Assembly (NCBI GenBank): GCA_036375895.1
Contig: DASVBJ010000251.1
Location: forward strand, 1-8,950
Source of the DNA: DASVBJ01 sp036375895
Lineage (GTDB): Bacteria > Actinomycetota > Actinomycetes > JACCUZ01
Direction of reading: 5' to 3'
Length of the DNA: 8,950 bases
Each line of letters opens with the position of its first letter. The stretch's first letter is position 1. The position numbers and the translations under genes were made by a program. Below are positions 7,596 through 8,950 of this stretch, one piece after another. The notes beneath the pieces are model-generated. The model did no database searches and had not been told where the DNA came from. It worked only from the letters and a program-made list of their open reading frames with translations.

Positions 7596-7864
7596 CGTCC
7601 GAAGGTCTCCTCGGTGCACTGTTCGTCGGGCTGATAATCGGCGCGCTTGGGCGTCTCGTCGTGCCCGGCCGGCAGCCCATCGGGTGCCTGCTCACTCTCG
7701 TCCTCGGCGTAGTCGGCGCAGTGGGCGGGCTGGCGATCGCCGACGCCGCGGGCATCACCTGGTGGCTGCTCGTGCTCGCCTGCCAGGTCGGCGTCGCCGC
7801 GGTCGGCGTTGCGCTCGTGGCGGCTGCGTTGCGGGGGCCGCGCTACCGGTCGCCCCGTCTGTGA
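7592..7864 (+). CDS. GlsB/YeaQ/YmgE-type small membrane protein
   Basis: This 90-residue protein is almost entirely hydrophobic, with three probable membrane segments at about residues 5-24, 30-50 and 55-80 and a basic C-terminal tail (RGPRYRSPRL). The start LFVGLIIGALGRLVVPGRQ followed by GCLLTLVLGVVGAVGG is the pattern of the transglycosylase-associated / GlsB-YeaQ-YmgE stress membrane protein family. The molecular role of that family is poorly defined despite its name. The frame is open upstream inside treZ, but the sequence becomes family-like only from the ATG at 7592. That ATG overlaps the treZ stop by four bases (ATGA), suggesting translational coupling. There is no clear Shine-Dalgarno site. 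CAGGCT lies 7 bases upstream and could instead serve a leaderless start. Its own stop overlaps the next gene's GTG. Confidence 0.86.
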   Translation: MTSEGLLGALFVGLIIGALGRLVVPGRQPIGCLLTLVLGVVGAVGGLAIADAAGITWWLLVLACQVGVAAVGVALVAAALRGPRYRSPRL

Positions 7865-8628
7865 ACGGCGACGTGCTGGTCGACGCCGCGACGTTCACCG
7901 TCGGCGCGGGCGACCGGGCGCCGGCGGTGCTCCATCGTTCTGGCGCGGCGCCGCCGCTGCGGTGCGCCAGCCTGCTGAAGCCGTTGCTGTTCTGGGCCGC
8001 GGCGGGTCTGCCCGGCCCGGCTGCGGACGAGGGCCGTTGGGCGGAGCTCGCCGGGCCCGCGGTCGCGCACAGCGCCAACGACCCGACGGTGACGGTCTGG
8101 GACGGCTGCGGTCGTGATGCGCTGCTCGACCGGCTGGCCGAGCTCGGCGGGACGCGCTGGCGGTGCGACCCGTCGGCGACGCCGACCTTCGGCAAGGTGC
8201 TGGTGCGGGCGACCGAGGTCGCCGGGGCCTACGCCCGCCTTGCGGTGTCCGCCCGCGAAGGCGACGCGGTCGCCGGCCGGCTGCTCGGCTGGATGCGGAC
8301 CGTGGCCGACCGACAGACGTTCGGGGCGCGCGCGGCGGCGGCCACCTCGTTGGGAGTCGACCCTTCGGTGGTTGCCGTGAAGTCCGGGTGGTTCTGCGAC
8401 ACGGACGAGGTCTCGGCCCGCACCCACGCCGTCACCGTGACGACGCTGCCCGACGGCTCGGTGCGCGGCACAGCGGTGCTGACGGCGGTGCCTCTCGGAG
8501 CCGAGGAGCGCGCGGAGTACACCGCCACCTACCGCGAGGGCGATGAGGTGCTGCCGGTGCACGAGCGGCTCGCCGGACCGCTGATCGCCTCGACCACGCA
8601 GGGCCTGCTCACCTCGCTGCCCGCCTGA
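7861..8628 (+). CDS. Serine hydrolase, beta-lactamase/PBP-like, without signal peptide
   Basis: This 255-residue protein shows the three active-site motifs of the serine beta-lactamase / penicillin-binding fold: SxxK as Ser37-Leu-Leu-Lys40 in ASLLKPLLFWAA, SxN as Ser71-Ala-Asn73, and KTG-like Lys174-Ser-Gly176 in AVKSGWF. The segment with YARLAVSAREGD and LLGWM before the KSG motif resembles the helical part of class A beta-lactamase-like hydrolases. The Ser37 to Ser71 distance of 34 residues is shorter than the roughly 60 of class A enzymes. I cannot point to a confident equivalent of their general-base Glu. From the GTG at 7861 there is no signal peptide or membrane segment. The upstream in-frame extension is an arginine-rich shadow of the preceding gene and is not believable. 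GTGA overlaps the upstream stop by four bases and no Shine-Dalgarno site is seen, so coupling is likely. The substrate is unknown; it need not act on beta-lactams. Confidence 0.8.
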   Translation: MNGDVLVDAATFTVGAGDRAPAVLHRSGAAPPLRCASLLKPLLFWAAAGLPGPAADEGRWAELAGPAVAHSANDPTVTVWDGCGRDALLDRLAELGGTRWRCDPSATPTFGKVLVRATEVAGAYARLAVSAREGDAVAGRLLGWMRTVADRQTFGARAAAATSLGVDPSVVAVKSGWFCDTDEVSARTHAVTVTTLPDGSVRGTAVLTAVPLGAEERAEYTATYREGDEVLPVHERLAGPLIASTTQGLLTSLPA

Positions 8629-8647
8629 CCGCCACCGCCGGCCGTGC

Positions 8648-8653
8648 GAGGAT
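8648..8653 (+). promoter_or_regulatory. Candidate -10 box of a leaderless reductase transcript
   Basis: GAGGAT ends 6 bases before the ATG at 8660, in the 31-base gap after the serine hydrolase. It fits nAnnnT, the geometry is that of an actinomycete leaderless start, and no Shine-Dalgarno site is placed correctly for this ATG. This is weak on its own; it gains support from the similar layouts before glgX and treZ. Confidence 0.3.
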
Positions 8654-8659
8654 CGCGCC

Positions 8660-8950
8660 ATGCGCCGCCTGCACCCGACGTACGACGAGTCGGTCGACCT
8701 GGTCGAGGCCTACGCCTACCCCACCGGCCGCCCTTGGGTGCGGTCGAACATGGTGTCCTCGGTCGACGGCTCGGCAGTCGTCGACGGACGGTCGGGCGGC
8801 CTGTCGAGCGCCGCGGACAAGCAGGTGTTCGGGGTGCTGCGCGGGCTGTGTGACGTCGTGCTGGTCGGTGCGGGCACCGCACGCAAGGAGGGCTACCGGG
8901 CGCCGCGGCCGAAGCCTGACTACGCGGACCTGCGCGCATCGCTCGGCCAA
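8660..8950 (+). CDS. RibD C-terminal-type pyrimidine reductase, 3'-truncated by window edge
   Basis: Ninety-seven residues are visible and the frame is still open at the last base. The N-terminus MRRLHP leads into YAYPTGRPWVRSNMVSSVDG, then GRSGGLSSAADKQVFGVLRG and VVLVGAGTARKEGY. These match the RibD C-terminal / dihydrofolate-reductase-like fold used by 5-amino-6-(5-phosphoribosylamino)uracil reductases of riboflavin synthesis. VLVGAGTAR-EGYR lies in the NADPH-binding region. There is no deaminase domain in front, so it is a stand-alone reductase-domain protein, like the mycobacterial Rv2671 group. Members of that group can act in riboflavin or folate metabolism, so the exact substrate is open. 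The ATG fits the family N-terminus. No other riboflavin gene is in view. Confidence 0.88.
   Translation, partial: MRRLHPTYDESVDLVEAYAYPTGRPWVRSNMVSSVDGSAVVDGRSGGLSSAADKQVFGVLRGLCDVVLVGAGTARKEGYRAPRPKPDYADLRASLGQ

Noticed and set aside
5127..7619. Open frame of 830 codons on the minus strand opposite treZ and the treY end
   Set aside because: It spans several genes and both intergenic gaps with biased composition and no recognisable domain. It is a GC-driven shadow of the + strand genes.
7684..7860. Upstream start for the serine hydrolase that might supply a signal peptide
   Set aside because: The extension is Arg-rich, has no hydrophobic core and overlaps the membrane protein gene in another frame. 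The GTG at 7861 with its GTGA overlap is the better start.
1..8950. Mobile elements, CRISPR arrays, tRNA or rRNA genes, phage genes
   Set aside because: I saw no transposase or integrase motifs, no regularly spaced repeats and no tRNA-like folds. The genes are conserved housekeeping and storage genes with uniform base composition.

Overview
The window is strongly G+C-rich, with C or G in most third codon positions. It reads as a tightly packed stretch of actinomycete chromosome. All genes I can support are on the + strand. The protein families, the GTG starts, the start/stop overlaps and the apparent leaderless starts all fit Actinomycetes. I cannot place the genus from this sequence alone.

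Layout. Positions 1-952 hold the 3' part of a serine hydroxymethyltransferase gene (glyA), cut by the window edge. Three glycoside hydrolase family 13 genes follow and make up the core: glgX/treX (971-3106), treY (3106-5511) and treZ (5826-7595). Between treY and treZ is a tiny, very basic ORF of 43 residues (5604-5735), with candidate hairpins on both sides. After treZ come a 90-residue GlsB/YeaQ/YmgE-type membrane protein (7592-7864) and a 255-residue serine hydrolase with SxxK, SxN and KSG motifs (7861-8628). These two are joined to treZ and to each other by 4-base overlaps. The window ends inside a RibD C-terminal-type pyrimidine reductase gene (8660 onward). There is no gene-free stretch over 300 bases; the largest gaps are 92 bases (5512-5603) and 90 bases (5736-5825).

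How the genes work together. GlgX/TreX debranches glycogen to linear malto-oligosaccharides. TreY turns the reducing-end alpha-1,4 bond into an alpha-1,1 bond. TreZ then cuts off trehalose. This is the complete TreXYZ route from glycogen to trehalose, used in carbon storage and osmotic or desiccation stress. The catalytic Asp, Glu and His-Asp motifs are visible in all three enzymes. The two genes coupled downstream of treZ look envelope- or stress-related, but a shared role is inference from position.

The window is largely ordinary, conserved content. The points that deserve a second look are the small basic ORF with its leader hairpins, the pattern of starts without Shine-Dalgarno sites, and the signal-less beta-lactamase-like protein coupled to a membrane protein. 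I found no mobile element, CRISPR array, tRNA or rRNA.
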